The notes: generated by a model not told the origin, from the sequence alone. A DNA stretch of 64,000 nt from Pseudarthrobacter sp. SSS035 (GCF_023273875.1 NZ_CP096882.1:2356001-2420000); one strand, 5' to 3'. Positions 50,106-59,623 are shown, counted from the stretch's first letter. Numbers and translations: made by a program.

Positions 50106-51131
50106 TCAGCCGAACAGGACCGCTGCTTCCTCGTAGCGGTCCTGTGGCACGGTCTTCAGCTTGCCCAGCGCTTCCGCGAAGCCAACGTGCTCGATATCGG
50201 TGCCCTTGAGCGCCACCATTGTGCCCCAGCAGCCCTCCACCACGGAGTCGATCGCGGCCATTCCCAGACGGGTTGCGAGCACACGGTCGAACGCGGACGG
50301 GACGCCGCCGCGCTGGATGTGCCCCAGGGTCGTGGCACGGGTCTCGATGCCGGTCCGGGCTTCCAGTTCCGGGACCAACTGGTCCGCGATGCCGCCCAGG
50401 CGGGGCCGGCCGAAGGTGTCCAGGCCGCGCTCGGAGTGCGGGGATTCCATGTGGTCCGGAACAAAGCCCTCGGCCACCACTACCAGCGGTGCGCGCCCGC
50501 GGGCGTGGGCTTCCTTCACCCACTGGGCGATCTGTTCGATGCTGATCTTCTGCTCCGGGATCAGGATGGCGTGGGCGCCTGCGGCCATGCCCGCGTGCAG
50601 GGCAATCCAGCCCACGTGCCGGCCCATGACCTCGGCGATCATGCACCGGTGGTGGGATTCTGCCGTGGTGCGCAGTCTGTCGATTGCTTCGGTGGCGATC
50701 TGCACGGCGGTGTCGAAGCCGAAGGTGTAGTCCGTGGCGTCAAGATCGTTGTCCACGGTCTTGGGGACGCCCACGATCTTCAGCCCTGCGTCGGTCAGCC
50801 GCTTTGCGGCGGCAAGGGTCCCTTCGCCGCCGATGGCAATGATGGCGTCGATGCCCAGGCGATCCATATGGTCCTTGATGACTGCGGGGCCGCCGCCGTT
50901 TTCGAAGGGATTGGTGCGGGACGTGCCCAGGATCGTGCCACCCTGCTTGGCGATGCCGCGGACCATGGTGCGGGGGATATCGATGATGTCGCCCTCAACC
51001 ACGCCCCGCCAGCCGTCCAGGAACCCGACAAACTCGTGGCCATGGACGGTGATGCCTTTAAGTACGGCGCCGCGGATGACAGCGTTCAGTCCGGGGCAGT
51101 CGCCACCGCTGGTGAGGATTCCAATTTTCAT
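50106..51131 (-). CDS. pfkA: 6-phosphofructokinase
   Basis: A 341-aa PfkA-family kinase. Gly104 in G-G-E-G-T and Lys124 in P-K-T-V-D-N-D give the Gly/Lys pair found in ATP-dependent actinobacterial enzymes such as that of Streptomyces; PPi-dependent relatives have Asp at 104. It phosphorylates fructose 6-phosphate so the cleavage phase of the RuMP cycle can run. The start at 51131 matches M-K-I-G-I-L-T-S-G-G-D. The last codons lie inside a hairpin shared with fba. Confidence 0.93.
   Translation of the reverse strand: MKIGILTSGGDCPGLNAVIRGAVLKGITVHGHEFVGFLDGWRGVVEGDIIDIPRTMVRGIAKQGGTILGTSRTNPFENGGGPAVIKDHMDRLGIDAIIAIGGEGTLAAAKRLTDAGLKIVGVPKTVDNDLDATDYTFGFDTAVQIATEAIDRLRTTAESHHRCMIAEVMGRHVGWIALHAGMAAGAHAILIPEQKISIEQIAQWVKEAHARGRAPLVVVAEGFVPDHMESPHSERGLDTFGRPRLGGIADQLVPELEARTGIETRATTLGHIQRGGVPSAFDRVLATRLGMAAIDSVVEGCWGTMVALKGTDIEHVGFAEALGKLKTVPQDRYEEAAVLFG
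50114..50145. terminator. terminator hairpin inside the 3' end of pfkA
   Basis: ACAGGACCGCT pairs with AGCGGTCCTGT across 10 bases. It forms part of the pfkA coding sequence and stands 15 bp past the fba stop. Confidence 0.6.
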
Positions 51132-51443
51132 GTTCGGCTCAAATTCTGCGAGAGGATTTACAGGCAGTGCGCCACACTGACGCACCTGGAAGTGTTGAGG
51201 GTGGTACGCGGTACGGCATAAACCTGTTGCAGATTCAAGGTGCGCCACACAGTACAAGCCTGAGGGTCACGTGCCGTTTCATGGCGAAACTCCTGCTGGG
51301 GACTGCGACGGTGCCGTGAAAGGCGGCTTCTCAGCCGTAGGGGGATCAACAATGCACATTGAGTCTCCCTAAATTCCGTCGTCAAGGCGAGTGAGGTTCG
51401 TCCGCTCCCTCCCCTCGAATGCTGCTGGTGGGGGAGGATCGCG
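51132..51443. other. pfkA upstream region, no gene seen
   Basis: About 310 bp between the start of pfkA and the end of gap. TGCGCCACAC occurs at 51168 and 51241 as a direct repeat. CCTCCCC...GGGGAGG at 51408-51437 could be a weak gap terminator. The RuMP promoter element is not found here. Confidence 0.4.
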
Positions 51444-52937
51444 CTAGGCCGATTTCAGCGCGGCAAGCACCGACATGGCCTCCTGAACGACATCCCGCGC
51501 GGGGAAGGACGGCCGGTTGACGCCGGCCATCTCTTCCATGACCCGGACCACCTGGCAGCTGTAGCCGAACTCGTTGTCGTACCAGACGTAGAGGACGAGG
51601 TTTTTGTCATTGGAGATGGTCGCGAGGCTATCAACAATGCCGGCATGGCGGGAGCCGACGAAGTCCGTCGAGACCACGTCGGGCGAGTCCATGTAGTCGA
51701 TCTGCTTGCGCAAGTCCGAGTGCAGCGACATATCGCGGAGGAAGCTGTTGACCTCATCCTTGGTGGTGCCGTTCTCCAGGCTCAGGTTGAGGATGGCCAG
51801 GCTGACGTCCGGGGTAGGAACGCGGATTGAGCTGCCGGTGAGCTTGCCCAGCAGTTCCGGCAGTGCCTTCGCCACAGCAGTGGCCGCTCCGGTTTCGGTG
51901 ATCACCATGTTCAGCGCGGCGGAGCGGCCGCGGCGGTCGCCCTTGTGAAAGTTGTCGATCAGGTTCTGGTCATTGGTGAACGAGTGCACGGTCTCCACGT
52001 GCCCGTGGACCACGCCGAACCTGTCGTTGATGGCTTTCAGGACCGGCGTGATGGCGTTGGTGGTGCAGGACGCCGTGGACACGATCTTGTCCGAGTCCAG
52101 GATGGTGCCGTGGTTAATCCCATGCACGATGTTCTTCAGCTCGCCCTTGCCCGGAGCGGTCAGGAGCACGCGGGCCACGCCCTTGCTCAACAGGTGCTGG
52201 GACAGCCCTTCAACGTCGCGCCAGCGGCCCGTGTTGTCCACCACGAGAGCGTTGTGGATGCCGTAGGCGGTGTAGTCGATCGTGGCGGGGTTGTCAGAGT
52301 AGATGACCTGGACCTGCACGCCGTTGGCGGTAATGGTGCCGGCTTCCTCATTGACGCGGATGGTGCCCTCGAAGGAGCCGTGGACCGAGTCGCGGCGCAG
52401 GAGGCTGGCGCGCTTGGTGAGGTCGTTGTCGGAGCCGCGGCGCACCACGATGGCGCGCAGGCGCAGGCCGTGGCCGCCGCCTGCCTTTTCGATGAGGAGG
52501 CGCGCCAGCAGGCGGCCGATGCGGCCAAAGCCGTAGAGCACGACGTCGGTGCTGGCGCGGTCATCAGCGCCGCGCCGGCCGACGACGTCGGCGAGTTCGG
52601 CGCGGAGGAACTCTTCCAGGGTTGCCCCGCCGCCCTCTTCCTTGAACTTCTGGTTGAGGCGGGCGATGTCGATGGCTGCGGCGCCCAGGTCCAGGCCGGC
52701 GAGGGTGTTCAGCAGCGGGGCGGTTTCCCCCGGGAGCAGCTCGTCATTGCTGATCCGACGCGCGAAGCGGTGCGCCTTGAGGATGCCCATGGTGGACTTG
52801 TTGATCAGGCTGCGGCCGTGGATGCTGGTCACCACGTTGTTTTCGCGGTACAGCCGGCCGATCACCGGAATCATGGCCTCGGCAAGGGCCTCCCGGCCCA
52901 TCCACGTATCAAGGCAGGAATCTGGGAGTTGTTGCAT
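51444..52937 (-). CDS. gap: glyceraldehyde-3-phosphate dehydrogenase, long form
   Basis: A 497-aa GAPDH with an N-terminal extension of about 125 residues not found in the 335-aa type. The Rossmann motif GFGRIG is at 136-141 and the catalytic Cys291 in S-T-A-S-C-T-T-N. Long forms occur in actinobacteria (GapB/GapX-like), and some use NADP or work in gluconeogenesis. The start has an AAAGGAAG ribosome site. Its promoter shares the tkt/hxlB element, tying it to formaldehyde metabolism. Confidence 0.92.
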   Translation of the reverse strand: MQQLPDSCLDTWMGREALAEAMIPVIGRLYRENNVVTSIHGRSLINKSTMGILKAHRFARRISNDELLPGETAPLLNTLAGLDLGAAAIDIARLNQKFKEEGGGATLEEFLRAELADVVGRRGADDRASTDVVLYGFGRIGRLLARLLIEKAGGGHGLRLRAIVVRRGSDNDLTKRASLLRRDSVHGSFEGTIRVNEEAGTITANGVQVQVIYSDNPATIDYTAYGIHNALVVDNTGRWRDVEGLSQHLLSKGVARVLLTAPGKGELKNIVHGINHGTILDSDKIVSTASCTTNAITPVLKAINDRFGVVHGHVETVHSFTNDQNLIDNFHKGDRRGRSAALNMVITETGAATAVAKALPELLGKLTGSSIRVPTPDVSLAILNLSLENGTTKDEVNSFLRDMSLHSDLRKQIDYMDSPDVVSTDFVGSRHAGIVDSLATISNDKNLVLYVWYDNEFGYSCQVVRVMEEMAGVNRPSFPARDVVQEAMSVLAALKSA

Positions 52938-53009
52938 CGGGCTTCCTTTCGCAATGGGTCGGATCTGTTGGAGCTTGGCCTAGCCTCCATCGTCCTGTCA
53001 TTTGCGGAT

Positions 53010-53056
53010 AGGGGAAACGCTATTTCGGGATGGTTCTGACTACCCTATTGGGTAGT
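53010..53056 (-). promoter_or_regulatory. RuMP-regulon operator/promoter, gap copy
   Basis: ACTACCC-TATT-GGGTAGT at 53039-53056 is a perfect 7-4-7 palindrome. On the minus strand it is followed by CAGAACCATC and GCGTTTCCCCT, in the same spacing as at tkt. Confidence 0.65.
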
Positions 53057-53092
53057 CTGGGCGGCGCGCCGGGGCGGAAGGCGGTCACTTCC

Positions 53093-53107
53093 CTACCCGA
53101 ACGGGCT
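53093..53107 (+). promoter_or_regulatory. possible second operator before the cupin
   Basis: CTACCC-GAAC-GGGCTG, an imperfect copy of the ACCC-N4-GGGT core, 80 bp before the plus-strand cupin. Confidence 0.35.
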
Positions 53108-53187
53108 GGGCTACAGTGCCTCTATCTGGTCACCCGCCAGCCAGCCGGAGACATTGCCGGCGAGTAGCAGCAGAAAGGCAAAATCAA

Positions 53188-53550
53188 ATGAGCGTAACTT
53201 TCCAGCCCAGCGAGCTCTTCGCTGGGGACCTAGACAAATCCCTGCTCGGCCCCCCGTTGGCCGAAGTGCTCGGCGACGAGATACCAACGCGAATTGCCAT
53301 TCCCTTTACCAGCGACGACTCCCGCATCCTCTCTGGAGTCTGGGAAGCCGACCCAGGCCTCTCTCGGTGGGAATTCCTGGAGCGCGGCGAAGCGATTCAT
53401 GTCCTTGAAGGCCGCATGGTGGTCACCCAGGATGGCGCTGGACCGATCACGTTGGAGGCCGGAACCGCCGCCGTCTTCCCCATCGGTTGGCAGGGGACAT
53501 GGGAGATCCAGGAACGGATCAGGAAATTCTTTGTGATTTTCTCGGCCTGA
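53188..53550 (+). CDS. cupin domain protein (DUF861-like)
   Basis: A 120-aa single cupin. The barrel is seen in IHVLEGRMVVTQDG and AGTAAVFPIGWQGTWEI, resembling the C-terminal cupin of (S)-ureidoglycine aminohydrolase-like proteins. An AAAGG ribosome site lies upstream. It is divergent from gap across the operator region and may share its regulation. It is not closely similar to the demethylase-operon cupins. The function is unknown. Confidence 0.8.
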   Translation: MSVTFQPSELFAGDLDKSLLGPPLAEVLGDEIPTRIAIPFTSDDSRILSGVWEADPGLSRWEFLERGEAIHVLEGRMVVTQDGAGPITLEAGTAAVFPIGWQGTWEIQERIRKFFVIFSA

Positions 53551-53561
53551 CACGGACCGCT

Positions 53562-53599
53562 GCCGAGCCAGGTCAGGATATTGCGCGGCCTGGCTCGGC
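53562..53599 (+). terminator. terminator after the cupin
   Basis: GCCGAGCCAGG pairs with CCTGGCTCGGC across 16 bases, 11 bp after the stop codon. Confidence 0.7.
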
Positions 53600-53747
53600 C
53601 GTTCGCGATCCGATTTTCATTCCTGAGCGTGGCGGAGTCTGTGCCTTGCACGCATCGGGCCGGCGCAGCCGGTTTATTAGCCTTCGTTACTGGCGCCGCA
53701 CAAGAGTGCAAGCCGGTCATCAACACCAGCGGAAGATGAGGTATCAA

Positions 53748-54737
53748 ATGAGCATGCGGTTAATTGACGGCTTTGATGGAGTGCTGGCGGACCTTGACGG
53801 CGTCGTGTATACCGGGCCGAGGGCGATCGACGGCGCTACCAACGCACTCGATAAGCTCGAAGGTGAGGGCAAGAGCCTGGCATACGTGACTAACAACGCG
53901 TCGCGCTCACCAGAGGAGGTTGCCACCCACCTCCGGGAATTAGGAGCACCTGCCACCGCCGAGCAGGTCTTCGGATCCGCGCTGGCCGGTGCACAGCTGC
54001 TGGCCGCCAAGATGGCCGCAGGCGCGGCTGTGCTCGTCGTGGGCAGTCAGATCCTCGCAGACTCCGTCAGGGCGCAAGGGCTCGTCGTCGTGTCAAGCTC
54101 GGATGATCGGCCAGACGCAGTCATCCAGGGATTTTCCCCTGCCCTCGGCTGGAAGGACCTGGCAGAAGCCGCCTACGCGGTCACAGCAGGTGCCACTTGG
54201 GTAGCGACAAACATGGACATGACCCTTCCCCAGGAGCGGGGGTTCGCTCCGGGTAACGGGTCATTGGTGGCCGCGGTTGCCGCTGCCACCGGCAAGTCGC
54301 CCCTAGTAGCGGGAAAACCAGAAGCAGCCCTCTTCGAGACGGCGGCGCGCCACTCCGGCGTCGAGCGCGCTCTCGTGGTCGGCGACCGCCTGGACACCGA
54401 CATCCTCGGCGGAAACCGCGCAGGCATGGCCACGGTTCTCGTCCTCACGGGCGTGGACTCGGTCCAAACGGCGCTGGCTGCACGCTTGGACGAGCGTCCG
54501 AACTACGTGATTCGTTCTCTGGGCGAACTCTACGTGGAGTACCCCGCGATCACGGCCGACGACGGGGCCTACTCCTGTGGCGCGGCAGTGGCCCGGGCAT
54601 CGGGATCGACGGTAAGCATCAACGGCCGTGAAAACGACCTCAACAGCTGGCGCGCAGCGTGCGCCGCCTGGTGGGCAGCCCACCCGCTCATGACACCGCG
54701 TTCTGCGCCGGAAATCGTGTTTACGACGGCTGGATAG
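53748..54737 (+). CDS. HAD-IIA family hydrolase (sugar or phosphoglycolate phosphatase type)
   Basis: A 329-aa HAD phosphatase of the NagD/PGP group. Motif I is L-A-D-L-D-G-V-V-Y, motif II Y-V-T-N-N-A-S, the lysine lies in VAGKPEAALF and motif III in VGDRLDTDILGGNRAG. The C-terminal 75 residues or so go beyond the usual domain. It is preceded by GAGG and followed 80 bp on by a Gfo/Idh gene. The substrate may be a sugar phosphate, fitting the neighbourhood, but it is not defined. Confidence 0.85.
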   Translation: MSMRLIDGFDGVLADLDGVVYTGPRAIDGATNALDKLEGEGKSLAYVTNNASRSPEEVATHLRELGAPATAEQVFGSALAGAQLLAAKMAAGAAVLVVGSQILADSVRAQGLVVVSSSDDRPDAVIQGFSPALGWKDLAEAAYAVTAGATWVATNMDMTLPQERGFAPGNGSLVAAVAAATGKSPLVAGKPEAALFETAARHSGVERALVVGDRLDTDILGGNRAGMATVLVLTGVDSVQTALAARLDERPNYVIRSLGELYVEYPAITADDGAYSCGAAVARASGSTVSINGRENDLNSWRAACAAWWAAHPLMTPRSAPEIVFTTAG

Positions 54738-54817
54738 GGGCGTTCGGTCAGGAATGAACCGCAGTAGGTGTGCAGAACCCTCCTCAAACGGGGCAGGTAC
54801 TAGAAAAGGAGAGTTCA

Positions 54818-55849
54818 ATGAGCGAGAAGCTGCGTTGGGGCGTCCTCGGCACCGCCCACATCGTCCGCAAGACAATTACGGCGTTGCAGAAAACGAAAAA
54901 CGGTGAGGTAGTAGGTATTGCTTCCCGCACCGAGGAAAAGGCAAGGGAGTACGCCAACAAGCACGGCGTCCCACAGGCGTTCGGCTCTTACGAGGCGCTG
55001 CTCGCTTCGCCGGACATCGACGCTGTCTACATTCCGCTGCCGAACTCACTTCACCTCGAATGGATTCTGAAATCCTTAGACGCAGGCAAGCACGTCCTCT
55101 GTGAAAAACCCTTGGCAATGAGCGCCGCCGAGTGCGAGGAGATTTCGCGCAAGGCCGACGAGACCGGGCTCAAAGTCTTAGAAGGATTCATGTACCGTTT
55201 TCACCCGCGTTTCGAAAAGCTGCAAGAGCTGCTCGCGGCCGGTACGGTGGGCAAATTGACATTTCTCCACGTCGGTCACTCCTTCGATGCGGGCGGCGAC
55301 GACAATATCCGCTGGTATGCCGGCCTCGGCGGCGGCGCACTTTTCGACACAGGGTGTTACTGCGTCAATGTGAGTCGGATGGTCGTGGGGCAGGAGCCGG
55401 CCCGGGTCACCGCCTTTGGCAACTACCGCGACGCCAACGACGGAGGTCTCATTGATGCCAGCATTGCTGGCATGCTGCGCTTTCCCGGCAGCGCCACCGC
55501 GCTTTTTGATACCGGAGTGAACCTCGAGCGCCGCAATTTCCTGGAAATCACGGGCACCGAGGGCCGACTCTACCTCGACAATCCTTTTGGGCTGTTGGAG
55601 GAGGATTCGGTCCTGGAGGAGCATCACTTCGGGCAGGACACTATCCATCACGAGTTCAAAGGCGAAAACCATTTCGTCCGGATGGGCGAACATTTCGCCG
55701 ACAGCGTCCTAAACGGTAGGCCGCTCCGCTACGATCTCACGGACGCGGGAGCCAACGCGCGGGTGTTGGAAGCTCTCGACCAGGCGGCGCGGAAACACGA
55801 GGCGTCCGAACCGAAACCGCATTCTGGCGCTGGCGCAGGCGTCAGCTGA
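54818..55849 (+). CDS. Gfo/Idh/MocA family oxidoreductase
   Basis: A 343-aa NAD(P)-dependent dehydrogenase. The N-terminal Rossmann domain begins LRWGVLGTAHIVRKTI, followed by the family signature C-E-K-P-L-A-M. The C-terminal substrate domain includes FMYRFHPRFEKL and GGALFDTGCYCVN. Relatives oxidise sugars, inositols or glucose-fructose. The start at 54818 has an AAAGGAGAG ribosome site. It may act on a carbohydrate linked to the preceding HAD phosphatase. Confidence 0.88.
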   Translation: MSEKLRWGVLGTAHIVRKTITALQKTKNGEVVGIASRTEEKAREYANKHGVPQAFGSYEALLASPDIDAVYIPLPNSLHLEWILKSLDAGKHVLCEKPLAMSAAECEEISRKADETGLKVLEGFMYRFHPRFEKLQELLAAGTVGKLTFLHVGHSFDAGGDDNIRWYAGLGGGALFDTGCYCVNVSRMVVGQEPARVTAFGNYRDANDGGLIDASIAGMLRFPGSATALFDTGVNLERRNFLEITGTEGRLYLDNPFGLLEEDSVLEEHHFGQDTIHHEFKGENHFVRMGEHFADSVLNGRPLRYDLTDAGANARVLEALDQAARKHEASEPKPHSGAGAGVS

Positions 55850-55959
55850 CAATTTGACGCCCGAGCCGGAGACGCCGACGGCAAAACCGGTTTTCGGCCT
55901 TCCCGTTGGCTGCCACAGACACTCCCTCTGGTTCGCGCGCGCCGTCGAACGCACCACAG

Positions 55960-57141
55960 CTAGACTTTCGTAACGACGCCCTCTGCGGACAGCACGATTT
56001 CCACCAGCGGTTCGACGTAGCGCGCGGCCAATGGGCCAACCACGGCCATGATCAGCACATAGGCAGTAGCCATGGCCGCCAGTTCTTGGGTGACGGCACC
56101 GGATGCCACTGCCAGTCCGGCAATAACGATCGAGAATTCCCCGCGGGCCACAAGCGCCGCTCCGGCACGCAGACGGCCGGGCCGGGCAATGCCCTCACGC
56201 TTCGCAGCCCAGATACCGGTCGCCATTTTGCTGGCCGTGGTGACAACAGCGAGGGCGAGTGCCCAGCCAAGGACCGGTGGAATGGAGGCAGGGTCGGTGT
56301 TCAGGCCGAACGCCACAAAGAAGATCGCGGCAAAAAGGTCCCGGAGCGGTGCCAGAATACGCGCGGCATTGTGCGATGTGGCACCGGAGATCGCGATGCC
56401 GAGCAAAAAGGCTCCAACTGCCGCTGACACGAGCATGGCTGATGCCACGCCGGCTACGAGCAGCGCCGCGCCCAGGACGTTCAGGAGGAACACCTCTGAG
56501 TTCTCGCTTTGGACAGCCTTGGAGACCCGGTGTCCGTGGCGCAGCGCAACCAGCAGGACCACACTCACCACCGCCAGCGCAATGCCCACCGTGGTGAGTC
56601 CGCTGACGAAACTGACGCCGGCAAGAATGCTGGTGAGGACGGGAAGGTAGATGACCATGGTCAGGTCTTCAAACACAAGGATGGAGATCACCACCCGGGT
56701 TTCGCGGTTGCCCAGCCAGCCCAAATCAGTGATCACCTTCGCCGCGATGCCTGATGACGAGATGTAGGTTGCGCCGCCCATCACCATGGCACCCACGAAC
56801 CCCCAGTTCAGGAACAGGGCAAGTGCTGCCCCCGGCAGGAAGTTCAGGACGAGGTCAAGGAGACCGGCCCGCCACGATCTTCGCAGTCCGGTGAAAAGCT
56901 CGGACGCCGTATATTCCAGCCCGAGCACAAGCAACAGCAGAATGACGCCGATCTCCCCAAAAAGGTGCGCGGATTGCTTCATGCCTTCAAGCTCAACAAT
57001 CCCGCCTGTGCCAAAGGCGAGGCCGCCAAGGAGATAGAGGGGGATGGGCGACATTCCGATCCGTTCGGCCAGTCTGGCCAACAGGCCGAGGGAGAACACC
57101 ACTGCCCCGAGTTCTATGAGGCTCAAGGCAAGCGGGTTCAT
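55960..57141 (-). CDS. cation:proton antiporter (CPA2/Kef-type membrane domain)
   Basis: A 393-aa membrane protein with about 12 helices of the Na+/H+ or K+/H+ exchanger domain. Characteristic stretches are GEIGVILLLLVLGLEYT, ATYISSSGIAAKVITDLGWL and ARGEFSIVIAGLAVASGA. There is no RCK/TrkA regulatory domain, so it may work alone or with a separate subunit. It lies 60 bp downstream of DUF5134 copy 2. Ammonia and proton balance during amine oxidation is a possible link but unproven. Confidence 0.9.
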   Translation of the reverse strand: MNPLALSLIELGAVVFSLGLLARLAERIGMSPIPLYLLGGLAFGTGGIVELEGMKQSAHLFGEIGVILLLLVLGLEYTASELFTGLRRSWRAGLLDLVLNFLPGAALALFLNWGFVGAMVMGGATYISSSGIAAKVITDLGWLGNRETRVVISILVFEDLTMVIYLPVLTSILAGVSFVSGLTTVGIALAVVSVVLLVALRHGHRVSKAVQSENSEVFLLNVLGAALLVAGVASAMLVSAAVGAFLLGIAISGATSHNAARILAPLRDLFAAIFFVAFGLNTDPASIPPVLGWALALAVVTTASKMATGIWAAKREGIARPGRLRAGAALVARGEFSIVIAGLAVASGAVTQELAAMATAYVLIMAVVGPLAARYVEPLVEIVLSAEGVVTKV

Positions 57142-57201
57142 GGCCTCTTCCCGAGATTGGACGGCTTCCTCGCCAAAGCTTTCATCAGCGCAAAAGGTCC
57201 G

Positions 57202-57870
57202 TTATGCCGACATCGTGGCAAACATCAGGGCCATGACAGCGGCGCCGAGTGCTTCGAGTCCGTGTTCCGCGCGGCGGGAGGGCTTGGGAATGTAAGCGCT
57301 GTGGTGAGCGGGTATTGTGGCCCGGTAGCGCAGCAAAAGGACAATGAAAACAACCGCCGCAGCTGCGAAGAATACCGTCAGCGGGATCGCCAGGTCAGCT
57401 GAGTGATCCAATCCTGGTGCTGCCGTGCTGTGGACTGCAGAAGCTGTTCCGTGATGGGCGTTCGACGCCGGCATTGCAGTTGCGGGGGCGATGTCATGGC
57501 CGGCGGTGGCGGCATGACCCATCATCGCGATCATGAGTGCAGCAGCACCCATGGTGAAGCTGTGATAAACGCATTTCAGCCGGCCCTGGCTGCCGGCGCA
57601 GAGCAGTTTGAATTCCGGCCGGGCGACCGCCTGGATCACAAACCACAGGGCAGCACCGGCGAGGATGGCGATCTGAGCCAGCACGGTCGACGCGGCGAGG
57701 TTCCACAGCATGGCGGCCATCAGAACCATCATGAGGGCATGGAGGCTGTTGTTCACCCGGTTTGTGAGATGGCGGGACTTTGCCGCCTGAAGCACGTAGT
57801 GGCTGCCTCCGAGCAGCAGGACGGCCGTCAGAGCCCAGGTAATTGCGGGGGAATTGAACACGCGGATCAC
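57202..57870 (-). CDS. DUF5134 family membrane protein (copy 2)
   Basis: A 222-aa paralogue of 21759-22415: same GTG start (M-I-R-V-F-N), the same five or so helices, and a His/Met-containing loop (HAATAGHDIAPATAMPASNA then HH). The two are far more alike in the N-terminal half. It stands downstream of APC permease 2, which follows amine oxidase 2, repeating the association seen at 22 kb. Function unknown; copper handling is suspected from context. Confidence 0.75.
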   Translation of the reverse strand: MIRVFNSPAITWALTAVLLLGGSHYVLQAAKSRHLTNRVNNSLHALMMVLMAAMLWNLAASTVLAQIAILAGAALWFVIQAVARPEFKLLCAGSQGRLKCVYHSFTMGAAALMIAMMGHAATAGHDIAPATAMPASNAHHGTASAVHSTAAPGLDHSADLAIPLTVFFAAAAVVFIVLLLRYRATIPAHHSAYIPKPSRRAEHGLEALGAAVMALMFATMSA

Positions 57871-57899
57871 GCCCTAAGAACGATGTAGGTGAGGTGGGG

Positions 57900-57937
57900 C
57901 GGTCCCCGGCGCGACTGTTCGCTAGCGCCGGGGACCG
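57900..57937 (-). terminator. terminator of APC permease 2
   Basis: CGGTCCCCGGCGC pairs with GCGCCGGGGACCG across 12 bases, 17 bp past the stop codon. Confidence 0.8.
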
Positions 57938-57953
57938 GTAGGTGCAGATTTCC

Positions 57954-59435
57954 TTAGGTAAGGTCCAGGACCTTTTCCCGCTCGTCGGCGGCGTGAACTG
58001 CAGGGGGAGCAGCTGCTTCAGGCTTCGTGCGTCGCGATTCGTGCTGGGAATACAACCAGATGGGCAGGTAGAGCGCCAGTACGAGGAAGCCGACCCAGGT
58101 TGAAGTCCAGCCGATTTCCAGGCTATTCAGGTAGACCACGCCAATCAGGCACAGCGGCACATTGAACAGGCCAAAGATCATGGAGACGTTCGTCCAGCCC
58201 TTGGGTGCGTTGAAGGGCCTTTCCAGGTTCGCGAAAGCGGGGTGCTTCTTGGCTTTGACATAGGCGAAGAGGCTGATGCCGTTGGCGCACGTGTAGCCAA
58301 TCGCCGAGGCCGCAAGAATTGCCGCGGCGTTTCCCATGGAAATGAGCACCAGGTTGAAGGCTCCGATCACCAGCAGGGCAACAAAGGGGGTTCCGTGGCG
58401 GTTGGTTCTGCCGAAGACCCTGGGGATGTTGCCTTCCACCGCCATGGAGTGCATGGCGCGGGAGGAACCCAGGTAAGCCGTTTGGATGATCAGCACCATG
58501 GCGGCGATCAGCATGATGATGGTGATTATTGACCCGGCCTGGCCAAAGGCGGCCTGAGCCACCGGAATCAGGGGCGATACAGACTGTTCCTGAACACCCT
58601 CGACACCGAGCACGCCGATGACTGCCGCCTGCAGCAGTACATAAAGGACGAGGCAGATGATCCCGCAGGCGAGCAGCGCCTTGGGGACATCCTTGGACGG
58701 GTTTTTGTATTCGGGGCCGTAGATGGCCGCCGTTTCCCAGGCGCAGGCACTCCACTGTGCGATGGCAAAGATGCCAAAGAGCATCAGGATATGGTGCATG
58801 TCCCAGGCCCAGTCAGTGGGCCACCAGTTGCCGGTGATGTTGGCCAGGTCAACGTGTCCGGTAGCAAAAGGCGCCACCGCCAGGATAACCAGCGGGATCA
58901 GGGAGATGGCTGCCAGGATGTAGCCCAGGAGGGCGCCATCCTTGAGGCCGAACCAGTTCACTATGAACAACCCGCCGAAGATCACCAGACCCGAAATCAA
59001 AGCGAGCTGATATTCGGTAAAGGTGTCGCCCAGCGCCGGAAACAGCCCATGCAGGTATCCGCCGGCCGTGATGGCGAAGATCGCCAGGATCGGGTTCCAG
59101 CCAAACCAGTAGCTCCAGGCGGTGAAGCCGCCGATCAGCTTGCCCTTGTCGTACTTGCCCTTGTAGTTTTCGGTGCGGAACACATGCTGCGCAAAGCCTG
59201 GCAGGCCGGAGGCCTTGGGAAAGGTGGTGGCCATCTCGGCATACGCGGCGTTCTGCAAAAAGCCCTGAAGGACGGATATTCCCCAGATAAGAATTGCTGC
59301 GGCGGATACATACATCGGCAGGTAGCCCAACGAGGGCAGGATCAGCATGGGAACACCCAGCGCGATGGCCGCACCCTGCTTCCAGTTAATCGACCTTTTC
59401 AGGTCATCGCCTTCATCCAAACGATTTTCACTCAT
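57954..59435 (-). CDS. APC family permease, probably for amines (copy 2)
   Basis: A 493-aa permease, close paralogue of 28334-29818. Nearly every helix is conserved (GVPMLILPSLGYLPMYVSAA; AQWSACAWETAAIYGPEYKN), while the charged C-terminal tail differs. It lies downstream of amine oxidase 2, separated by a strong terminator, with an AGGAGATG ribosome site. Import of the primary amine consumed by the oxidase is the likely task. Confidence 0.85.
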   Translation of the reverse strand: MSENRLDEGDDLKRSINWKQGAAIALGVPMLILPSLGYLPMYVSAAAILIWGISVLQGFLQNAAYAEMATTFPKASGLPGFAQHVFRTENYKGKYDKGKLIGGFTAWSYWFGWNPILAIFAITAGGYLHGLFPALGDTFTEYQLALISGLVIFGGLFIVNWFGLKDGALLGYILAAISLIPLVILAVAPFATGHVDLANITGNWWPTDWAWDMHHILMLFGIFAIAQWSACAWETAAIYGPEYKNPSKDVPKALLACGIICLVLYVLLQAAVIGVLGVEGVQEQSVSPLIPVAQAAFGQAGSIITIIMLIAAMVLIIQTAYLGSSRAMHSMAVEGNIPRVFGRTNRHGTPFVALLVIGAFNLVLISMGNAAAILAASAIGYTCANGISLFAYVKAKKHPAFANLERPFNAPKGWTNVSMIFGLFNVPLCLIGVVYLNSLEIGWTSTWVGFLVLALYLPIWLYSQHESRRTKPEAAAPPAVHAADEREKVLDLT

Positions 59436-59577
59436 AACATCTCCTTTGATGAACTGAACGTCATGTGATCTTTACTGCCTTGACGCCTCTGGCGGCCAGC
59501 AAGTATGGGACGGACCCCGATGCGCGAACGTCCAGGCACATAGGAAGGTCCGACAGGATTCGCCCTTGTGGCGAGGC

Positions 59578-59623
59578 GAGTCCGCGGGAGCGCCGTGACG
59601 AATCATCGCGCTCCCGCGGACTC
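59578..59623 (-). terminator. terminator of amine oxidase 2
   Basis: GAGTCCGCGGGAGCGC pairs with GCGCTCCCGCGGACTC across 14 bases, 13 bp past the stop codon. Confidence 0.8.

Noticed and set aside
50106..51131. PPi-dependent phosphofructokinase
   Set aside because: Residue 104 is Gly, not the Asp typical of PPi-dependent enzymes, so the ATP-dependent type is favoured.
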